A stretch of 37,058 bases of DNA from assembly GCA_003598085.1 (NCBI GenBank), contig QZKU01000057.1, positions 1 through 37,058 on the forward strand, read 5' to 3'. Every line of letters begins with the position of its first letter. The first letter of the stretch is position 1. The stretch comes from Candidatus Abyssobacteria bacterium SURF_5. GTDB taxonomy: Bacteria; Abyssobacteria; SURF-5. The translations under genes were made by a program, and so were the position numbers. The notes below the pieces were generated by a model that was not told where the DNA came from, made no database searches, and saw only the letters and a program-made list of their open reading frames with translations. Shown piece by piece: positions 1-8,945 of this stretch.

Positions 1-2
1 TA

Positions 3-950
3 TTTGTTCTTTTGATCTACTCCGGAACGAAACGAAAGAGACGCGAGCTGGCCAAATTTGCGGAGGAGCGGATTCTGCCGCGGCTGGTAATCGGCGTCAG
101 CAGATGGAGAACGAACCTGAAGCACGGCCTGTTCGTCGCCGGCGTTATTTTTCTTCTGCTCGGCCTGCTGGGTCCGCGGTGGGGATTTCATTGGGAGGAC
201 ATCAAACGGCGCGGCGTGGACCTGGTCGTTGTGCTGGACACCTCGGAGAGCATGTTGAGCCAGGACGTCAAGCCGAATCGGCTCGAGCGGGCCAAGCGCG
301 AGATCTATGATCTGGTGAAAATGGTACGGGGAGACCGGTTGGGGCTGGTGGTTTTTTCCGGCGCGGCTTTTGTACAGTGTCCCCTGACGCTGGATTACGG
401 AGCGTTCCTCATGTTTCTCGATTACATTGATACGACCATTGTCCCGCAAAAAGGCACGAATCTGGGTGAGGCGCTCCAGGTGGCGACGGGTTCGTTTGAT
501 GAACAGAAACGCAGTTCCAAGGCGATCATCCTGATCTCCGACGGCGGCAACCTGCAGGGCGACCCGAAGGCGGCGGCAAAAATGGCCAAAGAAAAAGGCG
601 TCAGAATTTACACGATCGGGATCGGCCGTGAAGACGAAGAATCGCCGATCCCGGTGAGCAGCGGGTTCAAATACAGCGAAGGCAGAATGGTAACCACGAA
701 ACTGGAGGACGAAATGCTCCAGGAGATCGCTCTCTCTACGGGAGGCGCCTATGTGCGCTCGGTAACCGGAGACATCGATCTCGAGAAGATATATTATGAG
801 GAAATCAACCAGAAAATGGAAAAGCGCGAACTTCAGGGGGCGCGAGCGAAGCGGTGGGAGGAGCGCTTCCAATGGCCGTTGTGGGTGGCGACGCTGCTCC
901 TGGCGCTCGAGATTGTGGTGGCGGAGAGACAACGTCATGCGACTGATTAG
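3..950 (+). CDS. batB: BatB-like von Willebrand factor A membrane protein, 5' partial
   Basis: The reading frame is open back to the left edge, so the true start lies upstream; the first possible start inside the window is a TTG at 12. Counting from that TTG, a membrane segment covers about residues 38-55. A VWA domain follows, with the MIDAS motif D-T-S-E-S at about 76-80 and the supporting Ser-Asp-Gly-Gly near 175. A second membrane segment lies at about 289-306. This layout (TM, VWA, C-terminal TM) is that of the BatA/BatB proteins of the aerotolerance operon, which display a metal-binding VWA domain outside the inner membrane. BatB rather than BatA is inferred because a BatC-like TPR gene follows directly, overlapping by 14 bases. 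The biochemical role of Bat proteins is not settled. Confidence 0.85.
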   Translation, partial: FVLLIYSGTKRKRRELAKFAEERILPRLVIGVSRWRTNLKHGLFVAGVIFLLLGLLGPRWGFHWEDIKRRGVDLVVVLDTSESMLSQDVKPNRLERAKREIYDLVKMVRGDRLGLVVFSGAAFVQCPLTLDYGAFLMFLDYIDTTIVPQKGTNLGEALQVATGSFDEQKRSSKAIILISDGGNLQGDPKAAAKMAKEKGVRIYTIGIGREDEESPIPVSSGFKYSEGRMVTTKLEDEMLQEIALSTGGAYVRSVTGDIDLEKIYYEEINQKMEKRELQGARAKRWEERFQWPLWVATLLLALEIVVAERQRHATD

Positions 951-1740
951 AATCTCTCTTTGTTTTTTTCTGCTTCTCCTTTCCATGAATTCCGCATCCG
1001 CGGAGAGCCTGGCGAGCAAAGTGCGCCGGGCAAATTCCTTTTTCAGAGACGGGAAATATCAGGATGCCCTGAAAAAATATCAGGAGGCGCAGGTCGAGGC
1101 GCCCGCCGACGAACGGGTGATGTTCAATCTGGGCAACGCACAATACAAGTTGAATGAGAGCGAACGAGCGCTGTCGGAATATCTGCAGGCCGCGCAGACG
1201 GAAGACCCGAAGCTGCGGGCGCAGAGCAACTATAATGCCGGCAACGCTCTTTACCGGATGGGAAAACTCGAGGAAGCGGTTCAGCAGTATCTCAAAGCCC
1301 TCGAAGACAATCCCGAAGATGAGGACGCCAAGTACAACATGGAATTCGTGCGTCGCGAAATCCGCCGCCGCATGGAGCAACAACAGCAGCGGGAGCAGGA
1401 TCAGGAGCAGCAGTCCCGAAGCCAGGAGAATAAAAAGCAGGAGAACTCGTCAAACCAGCAAGATCAGCAGAACGAGAATGAACAGCAGCAGAAGCAGGAA
1501 AAGCAGCAGAATGAGAATCAGCAGGAACAGCAATCTTCTCCCCAAGGGTCCCCGGAGTCGCAAGACGCCGAATCTCGTGCCGGAGAACAAGCTTCAACGG
1601 CCGCGGTCGCCGAGGCAATGAGCAAAGAAAACGTCGAGCGCTACCTTGAGGCTATCGAAGCCGAAAGCGCTCAGAACATGAAGGAATTCCTCAGGCGGCG
1701 ATATCATGGCGAAGTCGTGGCCAATCCTGAAGACTGGTGA
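937..1740 (+). CDS. batC: BatC-like TPR protein with Gln-rich tail
   Basis: A 267-residue secreted or periplasmic protein. I chose the ATG at 937 over an upstream in-frame start because it places a signal peptide (residues 1-22, ending A-S-A) at the N terminus and has a GGAGAG ribosome site just upstream. TPR helices run from about 26 to 130, with the typical N-x-G-N-A-x-Y-x-x-G spacing seen twice. Residues 147-205 are extremely rich in Gln, Glu, Asn and Lys, a low-complexity linker common in Bat-operon TPR proteins. The C-terminal 60 residues look helical again. It overlaps batB and is joined by a GTGA overlap to the next frame. It probably scaffolds the Bat complex; that role is inferred from the family. 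Confidence 0.8.
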   Translation: MRLIRISLCFFLLLLSMNSASAESLASKVRRANSFFRDGKYQDALKKYQEAQVEAPADERVMFNLGNAQYKLNESERALSEYLQAAQTEDPKLRAQSNYNAGNALYRMGKLEEAVQQYLKALEDNPEDEDAKYNMEFVRREIRRRMEQQQQREQDQEQQSRSQENKKQENSSNQQDQQNENEQQQKQEKQQNENQQEQQSSPQGSPESQDAESRAGEQASTAAVAEAMSKENVERYLEAIEAESAQNMKEFLRRRYHGEVVANPEDW

Positions 1741-1859
1741 GCGAGGACGGCGCGGCGCCGATTAACGAGGCGGCATTGCTTGGAAGACCAGTGAAGGATC
1801 AAGATATGAGGGTCAGCGATACAGGAGTATCTGGAAAATCGGGAGGACTGACATCTGCA

Positions 1860-3728
1860 ATGTGGCGCACACTTGTTTCCGGAGCAAATCGACGAATGCG
1901 CGGCTTTCTTCTTGCAGTCCTGGTGCCGGCGGCCATCAATTTTTCCCCCTCCCCGATAGTGCGCGATGTCGTCGCCGAACCGGCGGTGACGCTGCAACTC
2001 GGTACTTCTCAGGCCGAGATCGGCGATCGTATTCCTTTAAGAATAGTCGTTGAAGGCAAGAACGACTTCAGCGAACCTATCTTGCCGCCTGTCAGCGGGC
2101 TCGAGATCGTTTTCCAGGGGCGCGCCCAAAGCGTTCAGATAGTGAACATGCAGGTGAACTCGTCGAAAATCTTCAATTACATAATCATTCCTCAGCAGGT
2201 GGGCGATTACACGCTGGGCCCCGCGCACGTGGAGTATGCGGGCGCAAGCGTGACAAGCAATTCGGCCAGCCTGAAAGTGGCCGCGTCGAACGGAACGCGT
2301 CCGGCGTCAAAGAAAGAAAGGGGCGTTCTGATCGAGGCGAGCGTCGATAATGATAAGCCTTACCTGGGGCAGCAGGTTACGCTGCTGTTCCGTTTCGCCA
2401 GAACGGCCGGCGCCCGCATCCGCAATGCAGGATATGAGCTGCCCGACCTATCCTCGTTCTGGAGCGAGGGAGTCGAGAGCAGGCGGGAATACGCTCAAAA
2501 TATAAATGGTCTGGACTATCTCGTGACTGAGATAGCGATTCCGCTGTTCCCCGTCAAGGAAGGAGAGCTGACGATCGGACCGGTCGTGTTGCGGTACGAT
2601 GAAGTTGTTGCGAGCCGGAGCGAGCCTCAGTCTTCCTCATTTCAGGATCCGTTCGGGAGAAGCGTCTTCGATGACGACTTCTTCAAGATGTTCCGATCGG
2701 AAAATATCGTGAAGCGGACGGCCCAAACCGGCCCGATTACCGTTCACGTGAGACCAATTCCGTCGCAGGACCGGCCGGAGGAATACGGGGGAGGCGTCGG
2801 CAAGTTCAGCATGATGGCCAGATTGAGCAGCGACCAGGTGAAGGTGGGCGAATCAATCACACTCACGCTCTCGTTGAGCGGCGAAGGCAATATCAGGGAC
2901 CTTGCCGACCCGAAAGTCGAAATGAAGGACGTCAAGATATATTCGGACAACCCTGCGGTCACCGTCAAGAATTATCACGAAAAAATCGTCGGCGAAAAAG
3001 TATATAAATTTGCGCTGGTACCGCAACAGGCGGGGCGACTGCAGATCCCGGAGATCGCGATCCCCTACTACAATCCCGAATCGGAGCGGTTCGAGTTTGC
3101 ATCGTCTACCATGCTGGAAGTGGAGGTGCTGCCCGCGGAAAAGGAAACGCTGGTGCTCAAAAAAGCAGACGGCTCCGGAAAAAGTCCTGCAGCATCCGCC
3201 TTGGATGACCTCCTCCCGATTCATGAGCGGATCGGCCAGATGCAAAGCAGCCAACTGGGGGTCTGGCTCCGCCGCATCAGGCCGCTGGCATATCCCCTGC
3301 CGATCCTCGTGTATGCCTTCTGCTTTGTCTACGCCAGGCGGCGGGAGCGTCTCAGGACCGATGTCGCGTACCGGCGCCTGAAGTTCGCCTCCAGAACCGC
3401 AGAGGCATATCTTGCGGATGCAGAAGACTCATTCAACCGAAAGGATTTCAAAACCGTTTTCTCCAAAACGGCGAAAGCGGTCTCCGAATACATCGCCGCC
3501 AAACTGAATATCGCTTCAGCCGGATTGACGCCCGTCGAGATTGAGGAGCTTCTGACGGCTCGCGGCGCGCAACCGGAAGTGGTAAGCGAGCTGAGGGAAT
3601 TTCTGGATTTCTGCGATTACGGGCGCTTTACGTCTTCGAGGAAAAGCTCGAACGCCGCCCGCGACTGCATGGCGAGGGCGCGCCGGCTACTTGAGCGCCT
3701 CGAGGATGAGGAGGGTATCGGCCGATGA
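1860..3728 (+). CDS. batD: BatD-like oxygen-tolerance protein
   Basis: About 622 residues, matching the BatD family: beta-rich extracytoplasmic domains, one membrane segment near the C terminus (about residues 473-493) flanked by an Arg-rich stretch, and a short helical cytoplasmic tail. The start is ambiguous. The frame opens with a GTG at 1737 that overlaps the batC stop, but a signal peptide only begins further in. The ATG at 1860 follows GGGAGG at 1841-1846 and gives a basic n-region, a hydrophobic core and an A-x-A-like site; the ATG at 1896 is also possible. The gene is joined to batE by an ATGA overlap. Family knowledge puts BatD with BatA/B/C/E in an envelope complex linked to stress tolerance. 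Confidence 0.8.
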   Translation: MWRTLVSGANRRMRGFLLAVLVPAAINFSPSPIVRDVVAEPAVTLQLGTSQAEIGDRIPLRIVVEGKNDFSEPILPPVSGLEIVFQGRAQSVQIVNMQVNSSKIFNYIIIPQQVGDYTLGPAHVEYAGASVTSNSASLKVAASNGTRPASKKERGVLIEASVDNDKPYLGQQVTLLFRFARTAGARIRNAGYELPDLSSFWSEGVESRREYAQNINGLDYLVTEIAIPLFPVKEGELTIGPVVLRYDEVVASRSEPQSSSFQDPFGRSVFDDDFFKMFRSENIVKRTAQTGPITVHVRPIPSQDRPEEYGGGVGKFSMMARLSSDQVKVGESITLTLSLSGEGNIRDLADPKVEMKDVKIYSDNPAVTVKNYHEKIVGEKVYKFALVPQQAGRLQIPEIAIPYYNPESERFEFASSTMLEVEVLPAEKETLVLKKADGSGKSPAASALDDLLPIHERIGQMQSSQLGVWLRRIRPLAYPLPILVYAFCFVYARRRERLRTDVAYRRLKFASRTAEAYLADAEDSFNRKDFKTVFSKTAKAVSEYIAAKLNIASAGLTPVEIEELLTARGAQPEVVSELREFLDFCDYGRFTSSRKSSNAARDCMARARRLLERLEDEEGIGR

Positions 3729-4531
3729 AGCTGAATCTGCATGCAAATCCTGCTCAAACGGCAGTTGCCCTTTTGCTGAGCCTCCTCGCAATCTGTTCAC
3801 TGGCGCAGGGCGAGATCCCGGAGGACGCCCTCTTGCCGGAACGGCAGGTAAACGAGATCTTTGACATTGCCAACGAAGAATACAAGGCAGGAAATTACGA
3901 GAACGCCGTTAGCATGTACGAAGGGATATTGTCGACCTTCGCGATACGCAACGCGGACATTCACTACAACATGGGAAACGCCCACTTCAAACTGGGGCAC
4001 TATGGGAAAGCGATCGCTTCGTACCGGAGGGCGCTCCAGATATCGCCGCGGGAGCAGGATATCCTTGCGAACCTGCGCCTCGCGCGCAACATGGCGAGGG
4101 ACAAGCTGGACAGTCCCAAGAGCACCGAGTTGCTGCGCGAAATCTTCTTCTTTCACTATGAATTTAGTAAAATGGAATCGGAATGCATCTTTCTTATTAT
4201 GTATTGTGTCGGGGTTCTGGCCGGCGTCGTCGCCCTCTTAAAGAAATCCAGGGCCGCTCGCTGGACCGCATTCGGAGCGCTGGCCGTGATGGTGGTTTTC
4301 GGATTATCCAGCCTTGTCCACACCTACCGACAGGCGCGCCCGTCCGAAGCAGTGGTCATTGCAGCCGAAGCAGGCGTCCGCACGGGCCCGGGCGAAACGT
4401 ACCTGGTCTCTTTTTCGCTTCACGACGGCGCGGAGCTTGAAATCAGCAAGACACTGGACGGCTGGCATCAAATCGAACTGTCCGACGGACGGCGCGGATG
4501 GATCAAAGACGCGGACATGGAAATCATATGA
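3725..4531 (+). CDS. batE: BatE-like TPR and SH3-domain membrane protein
   Basis: 268 residues. A signal peptide or N-terminal anchor covers about 1-29 and TPR repeats about 40-125 (N-x-G-N-A-x-F-K-L-G-x-Y). Two membrane segments lie at about 153-172 and 180-198. A bacterial SH3 domain fills 208-268, with the usual G-V-R-x-G-P-G and G-W-I features. This TPR-TM-TM-SH3 order is typical of BatE. The ATG overlaps the batD stop in an ATGA, so translation is probably coupled. SH3 domains of this kind often bind cell-wall material, which would place the C terminus in the periplasm; that is inference. Confidence 0.8.
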   Translation: MKLNLHANPAQTAVALLLSLLAICSLAQGEIPEDALLPERQVNEIFDIANEEYKAGNYENAVSMYEGILSTFAIRNADIHYNMGNAHFKLGHYGKAIASYRRALQISPREQDILANLRLARNMARDKLDSPKSTELLREIFFFHYEFSKMESECIFLIMYCVGVLAGVVALLKKSRAARWTAFGALAVMVVFGLSSLVHTYRQARPSEAVVIAAEAGVRTGPGETYLVSFSLHDGAELEISKTLDGWHQIELSDGRRGWIKDADMEII

Positions 4532-4544
4532 GCGGGTATATCCG

Positions 4545-7301
4545 GTGGACTATCTGTACGACCTGAAAAATGCGCTTGCCGGGACGGACGTCCCATCGGC
4601 GGGCGGTGGTGATCGTTCGCTTTTTCTTTTGAAGACGAAGGCGTTCGTATCGGAGAAGAAGAGGGACCTCATGCGGATGCATCTCGAAGGGATGGGAGGC
4701 GCCGCGGTCGTAGCCCGCTATACCGGTTTGGCAGATGCCTTGATCAGCTTCATATTTGAGAAATCATCGAGAGGAGCCGATGCCTGCTCCCGGAGCGGGC
4801 TGATCGCGCTGGGCGGATACGGCCGCAAAGAACTCTGTTTCTGTTCCGATCTCGACATCATGCTGCTGCACGACGGCCCCCTGCAGCAGAGCATGGAGAC
4901 CTTGAACGATTTCCTCGTCCCTTTTCTGTGGGATATCGGCTTCACAGTCGGCCATAGTGTCCGCTCGGTCGACGAGGCCTTGCGGCTTGCACGCAATGAC
5001 GACGTGGTGCTCACCTCCATGCTTGAAGGCCGCCTCCTGTTGGGCAACAGCGATTTCCTGGCTTCCTTCAAGCAGCAGTTGTTTGCGCAACTCCGGGCGG
5101 AAGGCATAAAAAAATTTATCCGAGTCAAGAAGAGAGAGCGAGCGCAGGATTATCGAGAGGCCGGAAGCGAGGTTTATCATAGCGAACCAAACATCAAGTT
5201 GACCGCCGGCGGACTGCGTGATTATCATACCGGCATATGGGCGGTGCTTGCCCAGTTCGGCCTCAAATCTCTGTCTGAGTGTCATACAGAAGGCCTGTTG
5301 ACCGAGGATCAGTTCTTGCGGATTGAACGGGCGCTCGATTTCATCTGGCGCGTCAGGAACCAGATGCATTTAGACGGCGGAGCTCCACATGACGTGCTCA
5401 CCTTGAGTCGACAGGAGAAGATAGCTGCCGTCTTTGGATATCAGCCCACGCGAGGCGCTCTGCCGGTTGAATTATTCATGCAGGACTACTATTCGCACGC
5501 GCACGAACTCCATCATTTCTATGAAGAAATGCTTCGCTTGGCGGGTTTTTCAAGGCCGGTACGGCAGCAGGAGAGGCCCCGCGGCGGAAGAATGGATCAT
5601 GGGTTAAAAATTGCCCGCCGCAGGGTCTTTCTGCCTCCCGATGACTCTCAGTGGTTCCGGGAAGATCCTCCCCGGTTGCTGGAAGTATTCTGGTATTCAC
5701 AGAAGCGGGGGATCATGCTAAGCGAAAGCGGGCTGAACTCCATAAGAAACAACCTTGTATTGATCGACGACAATTTTCGGAGTTCTCCCGTCGCGCGCGA
5801 CTACTTCCTGGCTATCCTGGCGGACCCGTCACGGGTAGGCGCAACGATCCGACAGATGAGCGAGATCGGGCTTCTCGACCGCTACCTGCCAGAGTTTGCG
5901 CAAATCAGAAACCTGGTCAGATATGATTCATTTCATCAGTATCCAGTGCACGAGCATACGCTGCGGGCCCTGGAAACGCTCGCGGTTGTGCCCCAACTCA
6001 AAGAACTGGGCACCGACATTTTGAAAGGGATTCTGACGGAGGTGAAGGATCCCGCAATCGTGAGCCTCGCCATCCTGCTTCATGATTTTGGAAAGGCTCA
6101 TGAAGCGTCGCATGTAACAGAAGGAACGAAGATTGCCGAAGCAATTGCAAGTCGTTTCGGTCTGAATGGAAGTCGTCTCCACACGCTCAACTTCCTGGTC
6201 CGCAACCATCTCAAGATGGCCCACCTCAGTCAGTACCGGGACATCGAGGACCTCGCGATAATACGCTCATTCGCTGCGGAAGTTGGATCCATCGAGATGA
6301 TGAACATGCTGTATCTTCTGACATTCGCCGATCTGTACGCGGTGCGGCAGGGTTCGTGGAACGACTGGAAATCCGCCTTGCTCTATCATCTCTACCAGAG
6401 GACAAAGCAGATGCTGGAGGAACCTCCTTCCGCCGGCGGCGATGGAACCTCGGCCGGCGGCGACGGAATGGGGATCTGGGAATCCGCGAAGGCGCGAGCG
6501 GTAAACCAGTACCTGCCGAAGAAGGAGGCCTCTGAAGTCCGGCGCCATCTCGAGCTCCTTTCGGATCGATATCTGCGGGCGTTTACTCCCAAAGAGATAG
6601 CGGAACACATTCGCATGATTGCCACTCTCAAAAGCAGAAATACCGCATTGAAGTGCATGGCGCTTCCCCAGTACTCGTTCTCGCACATCGTTATCTGCAC
6701 GAGGGACAGGCTCGGGCTTTTCGCCGATATCGCAGGCACATTCGCCGCTCAGCAGATAAGCATCCTCAACGCCTCCATCTTCACACGGTCCGATGGCGTC
6801 GCAATTGACAGTTTCTATGTGGTGGATGCCCGCGGCGATCGCCCGCTGACGTCGACTAAGTGGGCGCAGGTCAAGGATCACCTGAGAAAAGTGCTGCGGG
6901 GGGAGCGCGACGTGAAACGCCTGCTGCAAAGCGCCGAACAAAGCCCCCGCTCCCTGCAGCGAACGATGGTTTCGCTGCGGCGCGGCGTTTACTTCGACAA
7001 CCATGTGTCCGCGACGCATACTGTCATAGATATCGAGGCTCCCGATCGGGTCGGCCTGCTCTATGATATTGCCTCCACTTTCAGCGCAATGGGCCTCAAC
7101 CTTTCTGTTGCGAAGATAACAACGGATGTCCGCCAGGCGCACGATGCCTTTTATGTCACGGATGAAAACAATAAAAAAATCGTTGATCCCTTGCGATTGC
7201 AGGAAATTGAAGAAAGACTTGAAGAAGCTCTCGAACGGAGAAATCCTGCCGCGGCTTCCCTGCTGATCTCAAGGAAAAAAAGGAGAGTGAACGAAAGATG
7301 A
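4545..7301 (+). CDS. glnD: Bifunctional PII uridylyltransferase / uridylyl-removing enzyme GlnD
   Basis: About 918 residues from a GTG at 4545, 13 bases after batE. The frame is open further upstream but that part overlaps batE and lacks family features. Domains in order: nucleotidyltransferase with G-G-Y-G-R-K-E-L followed by S-D-L-D at about 88-105; the GlnD linker; an HD phosphohydrolase domain with H-E-H near 468 and L-L-H-D-F-G-K near 510; two ACT domains starting at about 713 and 825, each with the D-R-x-G-L motif. The enzyme adds UMP to and removes it from PII proteins in response to glutamine. A short Gly-rich repeat (A-G-G-D-G twice) at about 626-640, before the second ACT-proximal helices, looks like an insertion. 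It sits in the Bat run rather than beside nitrogen genes, and overlaps htrA by ATGA. Confidence 0.93.
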   Translation: MDYLYDLKNALAGTDVPSAGGGDRSLFLLKTKAFVSEKKRDLMRMHLEGMGGAAVVARYTGLADALISFIFEKSSRGADACSRSGLIALGGYGRKELCFCSDLDIMLLHDGPLQQSMETLNDFLVPFLWDIGFTVGHSVRSVDEALRLARNDDVVLTSMLEGRLLLGNSDFLASFKQQLFAQLRAEGIKKFIRVKKRERAQDYREAGSEVYHSEPNIKLTAGGLRDYHTGIWAVLAQFGLKSLSECHTEGLLTEDQFLRIERALDFIWRVRNQMHLDGGAPHDVLTLSRQEKIAAVFGYQPTRGALPVELFMQDYYSHAHELHHFYEEMLRLAGFSRPVRQQERPRGGRMDHGLKIARRRVFLPPDDSQWFREDPPRLLEVFWYSQKRGIMLSESGLNSIRNNLVLIDDNFRSSPVARDYFLAILADPSRVGATIRQMSEIGLLDRYLPEFAQIRNLVRYDSFHQYPVHEHTLRALETLAVVPQLKELGTDILKGILTEVKDPAIVSLAILLHDFGKAHEASHVTEGTKIAEAIASRFGLNGSRLHTLNFLVRNHLKMAHLSQYRDIEDLAIIRSFAAEVGSIEMMNMLYLLTFADLYAVRQGSWNDWKSALLYHLYQRTKQMLEEPPSAGGDGTSAGGDGMGIWESAKARAVNQYLPKKEASEVRRHLELLSDRYLRAFTPKEIAEHIRMIATLKSRNTALKCMALPQYSFSHIVICTRDRLGLFADIAGTFAAQQISILNASIFTRSDGVAIDSFYVVDARGDRPLTSTKWAQVKDHLRKVLRGERDVKRLLQSAEQSPRSLQRTMVSLRRGVYFDNHVSATHTVIDIEAPDRVGLLYDIASTFSAMGLNLSVAKITTDVRQAHDAFYVTDENNKKIVDPLRLQEIEERLEEALERRNPAAASLLISRKKRRVNER

Positions 7302-8731
7302 AACAGCCAAGATCATTACAAGTCATCGGTATCACCATTGTAGCCCTGCTCATGTTCCCGGTCAGTGGAGCGACGCTTCAGCAAAAGCCGCCGGAGAGCG
7401 CCCCGCGTGTACTCAAGAACCTTCAGGATTCGTTTGTGGAAATTTCCGAAAAGGCGATGCCGACCGTAGTGCATTTGACATCCGAACGGCTGCCGCTGAA
7501 AAACATGCAGGATAAAATGAATGAAGACCTCTTCAAGATGTTCCCCTTCCCGCCGCACATAGCTCCCGACCAGTTCAGAGCGCTGGCGGCTGGCTCCGGC
7601 GTTATTGTGGACAAACGAGGATACATTCTTACAAATAACCATCTGGTGGACAATTCCGAACTGATTAAAGTGAAGCTGAGCGATCCAGAAACGGGCCGCT
7701 CAAAGGAGTATGATGGGAAAGTTATGGGCCGCGACCCCGCGACCGACCTCGCGGTCGTCAAAATCGAACCCGATCAACCGCTCCCCGAGGCCAGGTTCGG
7801 CGACTCCACCCAGTTAAAGGTGGGCGATTGGGCCATCGCGATCGGAGACCCGTTCGGCTTTGAAAAGACGGTGACCGTCGGCGTCATCAGCGGGCTCGGG
7901 CGCTCGGGTTTCCCGGGACCCCTCAAGGATGTTCGCTACCAGAATTTCATCCAGACGGATGCCTCCATTAATCCCGGCAATTCGGGGGGTCCGCTCCTCA
8001 ACATCAACGGCGAGGTCATCGGGATTAATACCTTTATCCAGGCTGCCGGCACCGGCCTCGGGTTTGCGATTCCGAGTGCTATGGCTCTCGAAGTATACCA
8101 GCAGCTTGTTGAACATGGAGAGGTGATCCGCGGATTCCTCGGCGTTCAAATTGGAGATCTCGACGAAGGTCTCGCGGAGGCGCTCAAGGTGCCCGATCTC
8201 AATGGAGCTCTTGTCGAGCAGGTGATACCCGACAGCCCCGCTGCAGTAGCCGGGCTTCGCCACGGCGATGTGGTTCGGGCCGTTGACGGGCAGCATGTCG
8301 AAACTTCAAAAATGCTCCAGCAGCTGATTGCTCACAAGAAGCCCGGACAGATGGTAGAACTGAAAGTCCTGCGCGAAGGTCAACAGAAGACTTTCGCGGT
8401 TGAGCTGGTGAAATTCCCCACAAAACTTGCGGCGATGGAACCGATTGAGAGGAAGACGGCGCTGGGTCTTGCGGTCGAGGAACTTCCCGCCGAAATGAGG
8501 CAAGCCGGGATGACAGGGGTTATAGTCGATTCGGTTGTTCCAGGCAGCCCGGCCGATCGAAGCGGACTCGCGCAGGGGGATATCATCCTTGAAGTGAATA
8601 TGAAAGAGGTGAATGACGTACGCACATTCCAGCAGGTGCTCGCCTCTTTGCAGCCGGGGCAATGGGTCAGCTTTTACGTCAAACGCGGCGACGTGACGCT
8701 CTATAGGGCGGTAAAAATCCCGGTCGAATAA
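7298..8731 (+). CDS. degP: HtrA/DegP-family periplasmic serine protease
   Basis: 477 residues with an N-terminal signal peptide (about 1-25). The trypsin-like domain carries the full triad: His115 in T-N-N-H, Asp150 in D-P-A-T-D-L-A-V, and Ser229 in G-N-S-G-G-P-L. Two PDZ domains follow, at about 278-370 and 385-475. This is the DegP/DegQ layout of a periplasmic quality-control protease and chaperone. The ATG overlaps the glnD stop (ATGA), with AGGAGAG upstream, so it is the last gene of the Bat-GlnD run. Placement next to envelope proteins suggests a stress-linked operon. The usual family position H-V is H-L here, which is conservative. Confidence 0.93.
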   Translation: MKQPRSLQVIGITIVALLMFPVSGATLQQKPPESAPRVLKNLQDSFVEISEKAMPTVVHLTSERLPLKNMQDKMNEDLFKMFPFPPHIAPDQFRALAAGSGVIVDKRGYILTNNHLVDNSELIKVKLSDPETGRSKEYDGKVMGRDPATDLAVVKIEPDQPLPEARFGDSTQLKVGDWAIAIGDPFGFEKTVTVGVISGLGRSGFPGPLKDVRYQNFIQTDASINPGNSGGPLLNINGEVIGINTFIQAAGTGLGFAIPSAMALEVYQQLVEHGEVIRGFLGVQIGDLDEGLAEALKVPDLNGALVEQVIPDSPAAVAGLRHGDVVRAVDGQHVETSKMLQQLIAHKKPGQMVELKVLREGQQKTFAVELVKFPTKLAAMEPIERKTALGLAVEELPAEMRQAGMTGVIVDSVVPGSPADRSGLAQGDIILEVNMKEVNDVRTFQQVLASLQPGQWVSFYVKRGDVTLYRAVKIPVE

Positions 8732-8760
8732 TCCTTTTGGGATCAAACAGATGTCGGCAG

Positions 8761-8784
8761 AGGGCTGCATTTATGCTGCAAGCC
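8761..8784 (+). terminator. Weak candidate terminator after htrA
   Basis: An imperfect hairpin of nine pairs with one bulged A lies 30 bases after the htrA stop. The T-tract after it is short (TTTGTT). It would separate htrA from the XRE gene, which has its own promoter. The weak T-tract keeps confidence low. Confidence 0.3.
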
Positions 8785-8896
8785 TTTGTTCGATAAGATT
8801 TTTCAAGCCGGGCGAAACGGTAATTCAGGTCCATTCTGGCCGGAGGAGAGTGAAGCCTGTTTTTTGAAGCGGTTAATTTTTTTGTTGTCGTGCTTG

Positions 8897-8925
8897 TTGT
8901 TTTTCTGAAAAATTGCTGATATAAT
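8897..8925 (+). promoter_or_regulatory. Extended -10 promoter of the XRE/ImmA pair
   Basis: A perfect TATAAT at 8920-8925 is preceded by TG at 8917-8918, the extended -10 arrangement. A partial -35 (TTGTTT, 8897-8902) lies 17 bases upstream. Transcription would begin near 8932, leaving a leader of about 14 bases that holds the GGGAGG ribosome site (8935-8940). The XRE protein may bind here to regulate itself, but I see no clear inverted repeat at the promoter. Confidence 0.75.
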
Positions 8926-8945
8926 GACACTTGTGGGAGGTTAAT

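Noticed and set aside
1737-1859. First 41 codons of the batD frame
   Set aside because: The GTG overlaps the batC stop, but the stretch precedes a clear signal peptide and looks non-conserved; kept only as an alternative start.
4314-4544. N-terminal extension of glnD
   Set aside because: The in-frame stretch lies inside batE and encodes an Arg/Lys-rich sequence with no GlnD similarity; the GTG at 4545 fits family length.
6267-7142. Open frame opposite glnD
   Set aside because: Antisense to conserved HD-to-ACT sequence; no independent support.
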